Source of the DNA: Bacteroidia bacterium | GTDB taxonomy: Bacteria; Bacteroidota; Bacteroidia; NS11-12g; UBA9320 | Length of the DNA: 10,317 nt | Reading direction: 5' to 3' | Assembly: GCA_022425465.1 (NCBI GenBank) | Contig: JAKMFK010000024.1 | Coordinates: forward strand, 1 to 10,317 | Shown: positions 1 to 8,120 of the stretch, piece by piece | Numbering within the stretch: position 1 is the first letter of the stretch | Layout of the letters: each line of letters begins with the position of its first letter | The notes under the pieces: model-generated | What the model saw: only the letters and a program-made list of their open reading frames with translations | Database searches by the model: none | Told to the model about the DNA's origin: nothing | Translations under genes and position numbers: made by a program

Positions 1-248
1 AACATTTAGAAAAAATAGGTGTTGATTTTAAAAGTCAAGATAATCAATGGTTAATGGATGCTTCTGGTTTTGAGTTGAAGGCTAATACCCTTTTTGATAC
101 CTATAATGATCACAGAATGGCCATGTGTGTAGCTCCTCTCTCATTATTAAAATCCATTCGTATTGATGAAGAAACAGTCGTGAAAAAATCGTATCCAAAT
201 TTTTGGAAAGATCTAGAAAATATTGGATTTGAAATTGAGTACCTTTGA
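1..248 (+). CDS. aroA: 3-phosphoshikimate 1-carboxyvinyltransferase (EPSP synthase), C-terminal fragment
   Basis: This is the 3' end of a gene that begins before the window. The frame is open from base 3 and gives 81 residues, then TGA at 246-248. EPSP synthase transfers the enolpyruvyl group of PEP to shikimate-3-phosphate, the sixth step of the cytoplasmic shikimate pathway. The fragment carries the family's late signature YNDHRMAMCVAPLSL (fragment residues 34-48); its Arg belongs to the phosphate/PEP-binding set. It also carries the terminal VVKKSYPNFW block (59-68), equivalent to the conserved Lys-containing C-terminal segment of E. coli AroA. The end is the normal family C-terminus, so only the 5' part is missing, through the window edge. 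The methionine at 54 is internal and not the start. The next gene, aroC, catalyses the following step and begins 3 bp downstream, so the two are almost certainly co-transcribed. Confidence 0.95.
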   Translation, partial: HLEKIGVDFKSQDNQWLMDASGFELKANTLFDTYNDHRMAMCVAPLSLLKSIRIDEETVVKKSYPNFWKDLENIGFEIEYL

Positions 249-251
249 ACC

Positions 252-1307
252 GTGAATTCTTTTGGGAAACATATCATTCTTACTTCCTATGGAGAATCCC
301 ATGGTAAAGCTGTAGGTGTAATACTCGATGGATTTCCAGCTGGGTTTGAAATAGATATGTCATATATTCAAAGTCAGTTGGACAGAAGAAAACCTGGGCA
401 ATCTGCTTTAACAACTTCAAGAAAAGAATCTGATTTAGTAGATGTTCAAAGTGGTGTTTTTGAAGGTAAAACTACTGGAGCACCTATTCATTTTCAGCTG
501 TTGAATACAGATGCTAAACCAAAAGATTATGATAAACTCAAAGATATTTACAGACCTAGTCATGCAGATTATACCTATGAAGCAAAGTATGGTATTAGAG
601 ATTATCGAGGAGGAGGGAGAAGTAGTGCAAGAATAACGGCAGGGTGGGTTGCTGCAGGGGCCTTAGTTCAGGACTACCTTCAAAAAAAACAGGGTATTAA
701 TATAACTAGTTATGTTTCTCAAATAGGTAGTGTTTTGATGGAGGATATCCATCAAAAATATACACAAGCTCAAGTTGACAGTTCGCCAGTGCGATGTCCT
801 ATTGAAAAAACATCCGAGCAGATGATTCAATCCGTAAATCAAGCAAAGAATTCAAAAGATAGTCTTGGTGGAGTGATTACCTGTGTAATTTCTGGAGTAA
901 AACCTGGAATTGGTAATCCTGTTTTCGGAAAATTAAATTCCCATTTAGCACATGCAATGATGAGTATCAATGCAACCAAAGGTTTTGAGATAGGTGGTGG
1001 GTTTAATATGGCATCAAAATTGGGATCTGAAGTCAATGATTCCTTCGTTAAAGAAGGTGATGCCGTCAAAACAAAGAGTAACTTTTCAGGTGGTATTCAA
1101 GGCGGAATTAGTAATGGTATGGATATTGTTTTTAGAGTAGCTTTTAAACCAACTTCAACCATTGGGGTGGAGCAAATTACGCTCGACAATTCTCACGATA
1201 AAGTGGCGTTAGAAGCTAGCGGAAGACATGATCCGTGTGTAGTGCCTAGGGCAGTCCCAATTGTAGAAACTATGGCAGCATTAGTTCTAGGGGATTTGAT
1301 CATTTAA
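252..1307 (+). CDS. aroC: Chorismate synthase
   Basis: Chorismate synthase (351 residues, normal length) converts 5-enolpyruvylshikimate-3-phosphate to chorismate by a 1,4-anti elimination that needs reduced FMN; it acts as a tetramer in the cytoplasm. All family signatures are visible: GESHG at residues 14-18 with catalytic His17, RPSHAD at 101-106 with the second catalytic His104, the glycine- and arginine-rich GGGRSSARITAG block at 120-131, and GRHDPCVVPR at 324-333 near the C-terminus. The start is GTG at 252-254. It places the N-terminus exactly where family members begin (M-N-S-F-G before the first strand), and no in-frame ATG offers a better choice. The gene lies 3 bp after aroA in the same reading frame, and its TAA is followed after 1 bp by the hydrolase start. 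This indicates one operon with translational coupling. Confidence 0.98.
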   Translation: MNSFGKHIILTSYGESHGKAVGVILDGFPAGFEIDMSYIQSQLDRRKPGQSALTTSRKESDLVDVQSGVFEGKTTGAPIHFQLLNTDAKPKDYDKLKDIYRPSHADYTYEAKYGIRDYRGGGRSSARITAGWVAAGALVQDYLQKKQGINITSYVSQIGSVLMEDIHQKYTQAQVDSSPVRCPIEKTSEQMIQSVNQAKNSKDSLGGVITCVISGVKPGIGNPVFGKLNSHLAHAMMSINATKGFEIGGGFNMASKLGSEVNDSFVKEGDAVKTKSNFSGGIQGGISNGMDIVFRVAFKPTSTIGVEQITLDNSHDKVALEASGRHDPCVVPRAVPIVETMAALVLGDLII

Positions 1308-1308
1308 T

Positions 1309-2133
1309 ATGCATCAAGTCACCATTTTTTTATTGAGTATTTATTTAAAATTGGTGAATTTTTTTTCATCTAGATTAGGAGGTAAACATGCCTTTCTTTT
1401 GTTCTGTTACCCTTTTCCTTTAAAGTTAAAGAAACATCAATCTGATTTTTTGAAAACAGGACGTCTTTCATATGATGATTTCGAAGGAAAACAAATTGCT
1501 CAATACCAATGGGGTGAAGGAAAAGAAGTGATTTTATGTCTACATGGATGGCAAAGTAGTAGCTTTAGATGGAAAAAGTATGTTGAGGCATTCGATAAAA
1601 ATAAATATAAAGTGATTTGTATAGATGCTCCAGCTCACGGGAAGTCAGATGGGGTATTATTTAATGTACCGATGTACTCACGATTAATTCAGCAATTGCT
1701 TGAACGAAATAAGGTAGATTATATACTTTCTCATAGTTTAGGAGCATTCAGTACAATGTACTTGTTGAGTAAAAATCCGGTGTTGTCACCTAACAAAGTA
1801 ATTGCATTAGGAACACCTAAACATGCAGATTATTTTATCGATGAGTTTATTAGAGTTCTAGGTCTTTCAATCAAAATTAGAGAAAATTTAGTGAACTATT
1901 TTTCGGATTATTCAGGGATGATTACCAAAGATTTTGATTCAAAGTTATTCGCAAAAAACCAGAACTCTATTGGTTTAATCATCCATGATCAGAATGATAA
2001 AGAAGCTCCTTTTGAATATGCTCGAGATATGGCTAAACTTTGGCCAAGATCAACATTTATAGGGACCCAGGGTTTTGGACATAAGTTGAGAGATGAATCA
2101 ATTGTTCAAGAGGTTGTCAGATTTTTAGAGTAG
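1309..2133 (+). CDS. Alpha/beta hydrolase family protein
   Basis: The 274-residue product is an alpha/beta-hydrolase-fold protein of unknown substrate. Visible motifs are LHGW at 78-81 (oxyanion-hole strand and loop), IDAPAHGKSDG at 105-115 (typical second conserved block), the nucleophile elbow SHSLGA at 141-146 with Ser143, acid candidates Asp227 or Asp230 in HDQNDKEAP, and His258 in GFGHKL. A full Ser-Asp-His triad is therefore possible. The elbow reads S-x-S-x-G instead of the usual G-x-S-x-G. The first 40 residues are hydrophobic and lysine-rich and precede the core; they could be a lid or a membrane-associating segment, but there is no clear signal peptide. The ATG lies 1 bp after the aroC stop, so the gene is probably co-transcribed with aroA-aroC. 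Nothing in the protein ties it to aromatic biosynthesis, and the linkage may be incidental. Esterase, lipase or thioesterase-like roles are all possible. Confidence 0.88.
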   Translation: MHQVTIFLLSIYLKLVNFFSSRLGGKHAFLLFCYPFPLKLKKHQSDFLKTGRLSYDDFEGKQIAQYQWGEGKEVILCLHGWQSSSFRWKKYVEAFDKNKYKVICIDAPAHGKSDGVLFNVPMYSRLIQQLLERNKVDYILSHSLGAFSTMYLLSKNPVLSPNKVIALGTPKHADYFIDEFIRVLGLSIKIRENLVNYFSDYSGMITKDFDSKLFAKNQNSIGLIIHDQNDKEAPFEYARDMAKLWPRSTFIGTQGFGHKLRDESIVQEVVRFLE

Positions 2134-2176
2134 TTAATACCTCTAATATTATAACTTAAAATTACTTTACTATTCA

Positions 2177-2224
2177 ATGACTATGGGTATGAGTAAAAAA
2201 AAATACCTAACATTGAAGCCATGA
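2177..2224 (+). other. Possible 15-codon leader ORF with A9 tract upstream of the symporter
   Basis: A short frame, MTMGMSKKKYLTLKP, runs from ATG 2177 to TGA 2222-2224, and its stop overlaps the symporter's ATG as ATGA. It contains nine consecutive A residues at 2195-2203. Reading one extra A there (a -1 slip) would enter the symporter frame without a stop and give MTMGMSKKKIPNIEA directly ahead of the annotated Met. What is seen is the frame, the A tract and the overlap. A function as leader peptide, slippage site or alternative start is only inference, and a frame this short can arise by chance. Confidence 0.2.
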
Positions 2225-3627
2225 AAAAAATTGCTTTGCATTGGCAAGTAATTATTGCTTTGGTCCTTGGTGTATTATATGCGGTATTAGCGGTAAACAT
2301 GGGATGGCAAAGTGTTACAAAAGCATACATTTCTCCTTTTGGTGATATTTTCATTAACCTATTAAAGTTAATTGCTGTTCCTTTGGTTCTATTTAGTATC
2401 ATAACAGGGATAGGAAGTCTAAAAAACATCAAACAGCTGGGTAGAGTCGGAGTAAAGACTCTTTTAATCTATATTGGTACTACAATGAGTGCAATTCTCA
2501 TTGGTCTTTTGTTGGTTAATCTTATACAGCCAGTTGAATTTATTTCGAGTGAATCGCGACTTGAAAAAAGAATAGAATATGAATTGTGGTTAGCTGATAA
2601 TCCGCATGTGATATCGTTGGATGAAATCAGTGAATTAGAAAACCCCAGTAATGAAAAACTCATTATAGAGGTTCAGAAAAGAGTAAGTGCAACAGGGATA
2701 AGTCCTACAGTTCAAGATAAAATTGATAAGGCAAATAATAATAAAAGTAAAGGACCATTGGCTCCAATTGTCGATATAGTCCCCAAGAATGTGATTGTTG
2801 CTTTGGCTGAAATGGAAATGTTACAGATAATATTCTTTGCGATATTTTTTGGTGTGGTTTTGGTAAACTTAAACGATAAACATGCAAAACCAGTTCGAGA
2901 ACTTATGGAGGGGTTGAATGAGCTATTTGTTTCCATGGTTAACATAATAATTAAAACAATGCCCTTTTTTGTTTTTACTTTGATGGCAGGAAGCCTCGTT
3001 GAGGCAGCAGGTGAAAATATGAATAAGCTAAAGGAGCAGTTATTGTTTTTGGGACATTATTCATGGGTGGTAGTTTTAGCACTTTTCTTGGTAGCTTTTG
3101 TATTCTATCCATTATTGATCCATCTTTTTGTAAAGCGACTTTCAATTACGCAATTTTTAAAAGGAATTAGTAAGGCTCAACTTACAGCTTTTTCAACATC
3201 CAGTAGCATGGCTACCTTGCCAGTTACAATGGATTGTGTTCATGATAACTTGAAAGTTCCCAAGCCCATTTCAAGCTTTGTATTACCAATAGGTGCAACT
3301 GTTAATATGGATGGTACAAGTTTATATCAGGCAATAGCTGTAGTAGCAATGGCTCAATTTCATATGATTGATTTAACTTTTGCTCAACAGATGATAATAG
3401 TCTTGACTGCCACTCTTGCAAGTATTGGTGCAGCGGCCGTACCAAGTGCGGGTCTAGTATTAATGATTGTTGTATTGGAGAGTGTTGGGTTAAATCCTGC
3501 TTGGATTGCGATTATACTTCCAGTAGATAGAATTTTAGATATGTGTAGAACTGTAGTGAATGTTACAGGAGATGCAACAGTTTCCTCTATAATTGCAGCT
3601 TCGGAGGAAGTCAGTGAAAAAAAGTAA
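2221..3627 (+). CDS. Dicarboxylate/amino acid:cation symporter (DAACS, GltP/DctA type)
   Basis: This 468-residue inner-membrane carrier belongs to the glutamate transporter family, which couples uptake of acidic amino acids or C4-dicarboxylates to Na+ or H+. N-terminal membrane segments lie near residues 8-28, 40-65 and 78-102. The transport core is clear: the serine-rich hairpin STSSSMATLPVTM (325-337), NMDGT (362-366), hairpin 2 with GAAAVPSAG (403-411), and the last helix with DRILDMCRTVVNVTGD (436-451). Asp440, Arg443, Asn447 and Asp451 match residues that bind substrate and Na+ in the archaeal homologue GltPh. The Arg that pairs with the substrate's side-chain carboxylate is kept, which favours aspartate, glutamate or dicarboxylates over neutral substrates. 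Na+ coupling is inferred from the intact NMDGT and Asp451. A charged insert at about 105-180 lies before the DIVPKN segment and is longer than in GltPh. The gene has its own 87-bp upstream gap and is probably a separate unit from aroC. Confidence 0.95.
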   Translation: MKKIALHWQVIIALVLGVLYAVLAVNMGWQSVTKAYISPFGDIFINLLKLIAVPLVLFSIITGIGSLKNIKQLGRVGVKTLLIYIGTTMSAILIGLLLVNLIQPVEFISSESRLEKRIEYELWLADNPHVISLDEISELENPSNEKLIIEVQKRVSATGISPTVQDKIDKANNNKSKGPLAPIVDIVPKNVIVALAEMEMLQIIFFAIFFGVVLVNLNDKHAKPVRELMEGLNELFVSMVNIIIKTMPFFVFTLMAGSLVEAAGENMNKLKEQLLFLGHYSWVVVLALFLVAFVFYPLLIHLFVKRLSITQFLKGISKAQLTAFSTSSSMATLPVTMDCVHDNLKVPKPISSFVLPIGATVNMDGTSLYQAIAVVAMAQFHMIDLTFAQQMIIVLTATLASIGAAAVPSAGLVLMIVVLESVGLNPAWIAIILPVDRILDMCRTVVNVTGDATVSSIIAASEEVSEKK

Positions 3628-3713
3628 CCGAACAATTATGACTAAAATATGGTTTATCTAATTAGTGTTAAAGGGTCCGTAACTTTTTATTTGTAAGTAA
3701 AATCAATTAAAGT

Positions 3714-5780
3714 ATGAAAAAATTAATTTACGCTATCTTTTCGATTCTGATTACATTCATGGCATCTGCTCAGTGTGGGACAGATGAATACAATCATAAT
3801 CTGGTTAAAGATAAGTTATCTGAGGGACAAAACTATGCTGAATATTTAGAGAGCATTTATGACATAAAGTATGATGAGTCAGTTGATTTAAAAACAAAAA
3901 AAGCAACTCGAACTATTCCAGTCGTTTTTCATGTGATTCATGCTTATGGCGATGAAAATATTAGTAAAGCTCAGATTGAGGACCAATTGCGTGTAGTTAA
4001 TGAAGATTTTCAGCGACAAAATGCAGATGCATCCAACACCAGAGATTTTTTCAAAAGCCGAGCAGCAAATTTTAATATTGAATTTAAGTTAGCTCGTATT
4101 GCTCCAGATGGCTTTTATACAGAGGGAATCACTCGTACTTATGATCCTGTAAACATGATTGAAAATTATGAGGATGGTTCTAGCGAGGCTAAATCTACCG
4201 TTAGTGCTTGGGACAGAAGTAGGTATCTTAACATTTGGGTCGTCAAAAGAATTGAAAGCAGTCGTTCAGGCACCATACTTGGTTATGCCCAGCTTCCAGG
4301 TGGACCTGCATCTACAGACGGAATTGTTATGATACATGATCGAGTAGGAACGATTGGGACAGCTAATTCAAGTGGTAAAGGGCGTACACTTACCCACGAA
4401 ATAGGTCACTGGTTAGGACTGTATCATCCGTTTCAGGGAGGGTGTTCAGGTAGCGATGGAGTTGATGATACACCACCTGTAGCTGAGGCATCATACGGAT
4501 GTACAGCTAGTCAGAATCCGAATACATGTAATACTGATTTCCCCAATGAAATTGATATGGTTGAAAACTACATGGATTATGCGAACGGAAGTTGTATGAA
4601 TGCTTTTACAAATGGTCAACTCGCCCGAGTAAATGGTTTTTTAGCCAGCAATCAATATAGAGCTAGAAATATAGCTTCTTCTAACCTTGTAGCTACTGGA
4701 GTAAATACAAATCCAGTCTCGATACCTAAAGCAGATTTTTGGTATGATGATCCAGATAAAAAAGTGATTTGTGCTGGTCAGAGTATGAAGTTTAAAGATT
4801 TTAGTTACAATGGAGATATTACTCAAAGAACTTGGAAATTTGAGGGAGGGACTCCTGCAACATCATCAGCTGTAAATCCAGAAATAGTATACAATACACC
4901 TGGAGTTTACAAGGTAGAACTTGATGTGGCTAATAGTGCTGGTGGTACTACTGCTAGTCAAATTTTATTTGTCACAGTCTTACCTAATGTAGCCGAATCA
5001 AAAGCTCCTTTCGGACAGGATTTTGAGTCAAATACTTCTGTTAACAGTTGGCAGTTTGAAAGAGATCTTGAGGGTAATGGTTGGGAACGGAATACTTTAA
5101 TTGGCTATTCAGGAAACAATTCTATTATGGCATATGTTGATGAGAATACACCTCAATCCCTACGTATGAAAGCCATATCAAAAGCGGTTGATGTAAGTGA
5201 GTATGAAGTTCCATTAAATCTACATTTTAAATACGCCTATGCAAGAAGGGTTTCGAGTGCATCAGAAATATTATTAGTTTTAGGATCAGTTGATTGTGGT
5301 CAATCTTGGGCTACGCTAAAAGCCTACAACAGCACGAATCTAGTTACGGGTCCAGTATCGCCTAATTGGGTACCCCAATCTAAATCAGACTGGGGAAGGG
5401 CTTCAATTAGTTTGTCCAAATACAAGGATGAAACTAATTTATTCTTAAGATTTGACGTGATTAGTCAGCAAGGAAATTCAGTTTTTATTGATGACATTAA
5501 TATTGGAGAGTTTGCCTTATCAACCCCCGAATTATATCATGAGCAAGCATGGAAGGTCATCCCAAATCCAGCTCAAAATAGTTTTATTATCAAAACGGAA
5601 AATAATACACCGGAAGGGAAAATACTTGTCAGGGATTTGACAGGTAGACTACTCTTAGAAAAGCAAATAAATTCAGAACAGATGACTGTAAATTCATCGG
5701 GCTTACCTAATGGATTATACATTTTATCTGTAATGAATGAAAACAAATTATGGTCTAGTAAGCTTATTATTAGTAAATAA
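3714..5780 (+). CDS. Secreted M43 (pappalysin-like) zinc metalloprotease with PKD domain and T9SS sorting domain
   Basis: The 688-residue product is an extracellular metzincin protease. Residues 1-20 form a Sec signal peptide (Lys-Lys, hydrophobic core, M-A-S-A-Q, cleavage probably near 19-20); the SAQC sequence is not a good lipobox. The catalytic domain spans about 65-320, with the zinc motif HEIGHWLGLYH at 228-238 (His228, Glu229, His232, His238) and a Met-turn at YMDY (Met287). Cys244, Cys263, Cys272 and Cys294 are spaced like the disulfide cysteines of ulilysin-type M43 enzymes, and DDTPP at 251-255 is typical of this group. A PKD-like domain follows (about 339-424), then a beta-rich jelly-roll-like region (about 432-600). 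A type-A Por sorting domain ends the protein (about 613-688: VIPNPAQNSF, DLTGRLL, LPNGLYILS, KLIISK). This predicts export through the outer membrane by T9SS with removal of the tail. The TAA overlaps the topA ATG by 1 base. Its likely role is degrading external protein for nutrition; the substrate is unknown. Confidence 0.94.
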   Translation: MKKLIYAIFSILITFMASAQCGTDEYNHNLVKDKLSEGQNYAEYLESIYDIKYDESVDLKTKKATRTIPVVFHVIHAYGDENISKAQIEDQLRVVNEDFQRQNADASNTRDFFKSRAANFNIEFKLARIAPDGFYTEGITRTYDPVNMIENYEDGSSEAKSTVSAWDRSRYLNIWVVKRIESSRSGTILGYAQLPGGPASTDGIVMIHDRVGTIGTANSSGKGRTLTHEIGHWLGLYHPFQGGCSGSDGVDDTPPVAEASYGCTASQNPNTCNTDFPNEIDMVENYMDYANGSCMNAFTNGQLARVNGFLASNQYRARNIASSNLVATGVNTNPVSIPKADFWYDDPDKKVICAGQSMKFKDFSYNGDITQRTWKFEGGTPATSSAVNPEIVYNTPGVYKVELDVANSAGGTTASQILFVTVLPNVAESKAPFGQDFESNTSVNSWQFERDLEGNGWERNTLIGYSGNNSIMAYVDENTPQSLRMKAISKAVDVSEYEVPLNLHFKYAYARRVSSASEILLVLGSVDCGQSWATLKAYNSTNLVTGPVSPNWVPQSKSDWGRASISLSKYKDETNLFLRFDVISQQGNSVFIDDINIGEFALSTPELYHEQAWKVIPNPAQNSFIIKTENNTPEGKILVRDLTGRLLLEKQINSEQMTVNSSGLPNGLYILSVMNENKLWSSKLIISK

Positions 5781-8098
5781 TGTCAAAAAATTTAGTTATA
5801 GTAGAGTCCCCCGCCAAGGCAAAGACAATTGAGAAGTTTTTAGGTGATGGTTTCACTGTTAAGTCTAGTTTTGGTCACATACGTGATTTGGCCAAAGGTG
5901 ACTCAGCAATAGATATAGAGAAGGGATATTTACCCAACTATATTGTATCGACTGATAAGAAAAAGATTGTAACCGAATTAAAAAAGCTCGCAAAAGATGC
6001 CGATATGGTTTGGCTTGCATCGGATGAGGATCGTGAGGGAGAAGCAATATCATGGCACTTGTCTGAGGTTTTAGGTTTGAAACCAGATAATACAAAGCGG
6101 ATTGTATTTCATGAAATTACAAAGTCTGCAATTTTACATGCCATAGATAATCCCAGAGATATTGACAATAATCTTGTTAAAGCTCAACAAGCAAGAAGAG
6201 TACTAGATCGACTAGTAGGATTTCAACTTTCTCCTGTTCTTTGGAGAAAGGTAAAACCATCATTGAGTGCTGGAAGAGTTCAAAGTGTGGCTGTTAGATT
6301 GATAGTTGAACGAGAAAAACAAATTGAAGATTTTGTATCTACATCAAGTTTTAAGTTACAAGGATTATTTCTGACAAAAGGAAAGCCTATTCAAGCAGAT
6401 TTGGGCAAAAGACCATCATCCCTTGTCGATGCCAACGCATTTTTAACAAGCTGTAAAGGTGCAGAGTTTCAGGTAGGCTCAATTAAGACCGTGCCAGCAA
6501 AAAGGCATCCATCAGCACCATTTACCACATCAACTCTTCAGCAGGAGGCAAGCAGAAAGTTAGGATTTAACGTTTCAAGAACAATGATGCTTGCACAGCG
6601 ATTGTATGAGAATGGACACATCACATACATGAGAACAGATTCCGTAAATCTATCTGATTTTGCCAGAAAAGGTGCTCAGAATACCATTTGTCAAGAGTAT
6701 GGTGAGCAATACTCAAAACCGAGGAAGTATTCTACAAAAAATGATAGTGCACAAGAAGCTCACGAGGCCATAAGGCCTACAAATTTTGATATAAATAATG
6801 CTGGTGATGATGATGCACAGAAAAGACTCTATCAGCTGATCTGGAAAAGAGCCATAGCTTCTCAAATGAGTGATGCCCAACTCGAACGAACTACTATCGA
6901 TATTGTCAATAATAAAAATACAGAAGTATTCAAGGCAAAAGGAGAGGTGATAAAATTTGATGGATTTTTAAAAGTATATCTTGAAGGTACAGACGATGAG
7001 AATGAAGAGGAAGATAGTGGACTTCTACCTCAAGTTTCTGAGGGACAAACTCTTGATTTAGTTGAAATTAAAGCTACTCAGAGATTTACAAGACCACCTG
7101 CTAGGTTTACTGAAGCCAGTTTGGTAAAACGATTAGAAGAATTAGGTATCGGTAGACCATCTACCTACGCACCAACAATATCAACCGTTCAAAAAAGAGG
7201 ATATGTTGTAAAAGACGAAATAGATGGCAAATCACGATTCTATGATGTTCTTACATTAAAGAACAATGAAATTGTGAATGAAAAGCTAAAAGAGAATTAT
7301 GGAGCTGATAAAAATAAACTACATCCAAGTGATATTGGGAGGGTTGTTACTGATTTTCTAATCGAACACTTTAGTGAGATTATGGATTTTGGATTTACTG
7401 CAAGTGTGGAGAAAGAATTTGATGAAATTGCCGAAGGAATGAAAAATTGGTCTCAAATGATTGATGATTTTTATCAACCATTTAGTAAAAATGTTACCAA
7501 AACACTAGAAAATGCGGGAAGGGCAACTGGTGAAAGAGCTCTGGGTAACGATCCCAAAACAGGTAAGCCTATTATAGCAAGAATCGGTCGTTTTGGTCCT
7601 ATGGTTCAAATTGGTGAGCAAGACGATGAGGACAAACCTCGATTCGCTAGTCTTACTAAAGGTCAAAACTTAAACAACATTACCTTAGAAGAAGCTTTAG
7701 ATTTATTCAAAATGCCTCGTATTCTTGGTGTATATGAAGACAAGGATGTCAAAGCTAATATTGGAAGATTTGGTCCTTATGTACAGCATCAAAAAATGTT
7801 TGTATCCATTCCTAAAGATGAGGATGTAATGACTATTGAACTAGATAGAGCTATTGAGCTAATTGAGGCTAAGAAACTAGCCGATGCTAATCGAATAATT
7901 AAAACATTTGAAGAGGATCCTGATACAGAAATTCTCAATGGGAGATGGGGGCCATATATTAAGTCAGGTAAAAAGAATTATAAATTACCAAAAGACCTTG
8001 AGGATCCATCTATATTATCGTTAGATGAGGTAAAGCATATTATGGAAAATCAACCCGCAAAAGGAAAACGAAAGGCTAAAAAATCGGCAAAAAAATAG
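5780..8098 (+). CDS. topA: DNA topoisomerase I (type IA)
   Basis: Topoisomerase I relaxes negative supercoils by transient single-strand cleavage through a 5'-phosphotyrosine. In this 772-residue protein the Toprim domain is at the N-terminus: VIVESPAKAKT with Glu9, and SDEDREGEA (81-89) with the metal-binding Asp82, Asp84 and Glu86. Other type IA blocks are LSAGRVQSVAVRLI (162-175), HITYMRTDS with catalytic Tyr283, EAHEAIRPT (326-334) and LGIGRPSTYAPTI (455-467). The C-terminus has no tetracysteine zinc ribbons (only Cys225 and Cys304 in the whole protein). It has three Toprim C-terminal repeats instead, centred on IGRFGPMVQ (602-610), IGRFGPYVQ (661-669) and NGRWGPYIK (720-728), and a lysine-rich tail (761-772). 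This fits topA of Bacteroidota and is shorter than the 865-residue E. coli enzyme. An acidic stretch, DDENEEED (405-412), interrupts the core. The ATG overlaps the protease stop (TAATG), so topA can be translated from the protease transcript, although an internal promoter within the protease gene is likely for an essential enzyme. Confidence 0.98.
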   Translation: MSKNLVIVESPAKAKTIEKFLGDGFTVKSSFGHIRDLAKGDSAIDIEKGYLPNYIVSTDKKKIVTELKKLAKDADMVWLASDEDREGEAISWHLSEVLGLKPDNTKRIVFHEITKSAILHAIDNPRDIDNNLVKAQQARRVLDRLVGFQLSPVLWRKVKPSLSAGRVQSVAVRLIVEREKQIEDFVSTSSFKLQGLFLTKGKPIQADLGKRPSSLVDANAFLTSCKGAEFQVGSIKTVPAKRHPSAPFTTSTLQQEASRKLGFNVSRTMMLAQRLYENGHITYMRTDSVNLSDFARKGAQNTICQEYGEQYSKPRKYSTKNDSAQEAHEAIRPTNFDINNAGDDDAQKRLYQLIWKRAIASQMSDAQLERTTIDIVNNKNTEVFKAKGEVIKFDGFLKVYLEGTDDENEEEDSGLLPQVSEGQTLDLVEIKATQRFTRPPARFTEASLVKRLEELGIGRPSTYAPTISTVQKRGYVVKDEIDGKSRFYDVLTLKNNEIVNEKLKENYGADKNKLHPSDIGRVVTDFLIEHFSEIMDFGFTASVEKEFDEIAEGMKNWSQMIDDFYQPFSKNVTKTLENAGRATGERALGNDPKTGKPIIARIGRFGPMVQIGEQDDEDKPRFASLTKGQNLNNITLEEALDLFKMPRILGVYEDKDVKANIGRFGPYVQHQKMFVSIPKDEDVMTIELDRAIELIEAKKLADANRIIKTFEEDPDTEILNGRWGPYIKSGKKNYKLPKDLEDPSILSLDEVKHIMENQPAKGKRKAKKSAKK

Positions 8099-8120
8099 CG
8101 TATTATGCTACTTTAAGTCG

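Noticed and set aside
839..1069. Minus-strand open frame of 76 codons inside aroC
   Set aside because: It lies wholly within a well-supported gene and its translation shows no recognisable family; a shadow frame.
2163..2170. TACTTTAC as a possible -7 promoter element for the symporter
   Set aside because: Two mismatches to TAnnTTTG and no matching -33 element.
2705..2945. Two overlapping minus-strand open frames inside the symporter gene
   Set aside because: Antisense shadows of a clearly coding membrane protein, with no start context or homology signal that I can see.
3658..3665. Palindrome CTAATTAG in the gap before the metalloprotease, considered as an operator
   Set aside because: It is an isolated 8-bp AT-rich palindrome with no second copy nearby and no regulator gene in the window.
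3686..3693. TTTATTTG resembling the Bacteroidota -7 element TAnnTTTG, 20 bp before the metalloprotease ATG
   Set aside because: It has one mismatch at an important base, and I see no TTTG/TTG-like -33 element at the usual distance. In sequence this AT-rich such matches are expected by chance.
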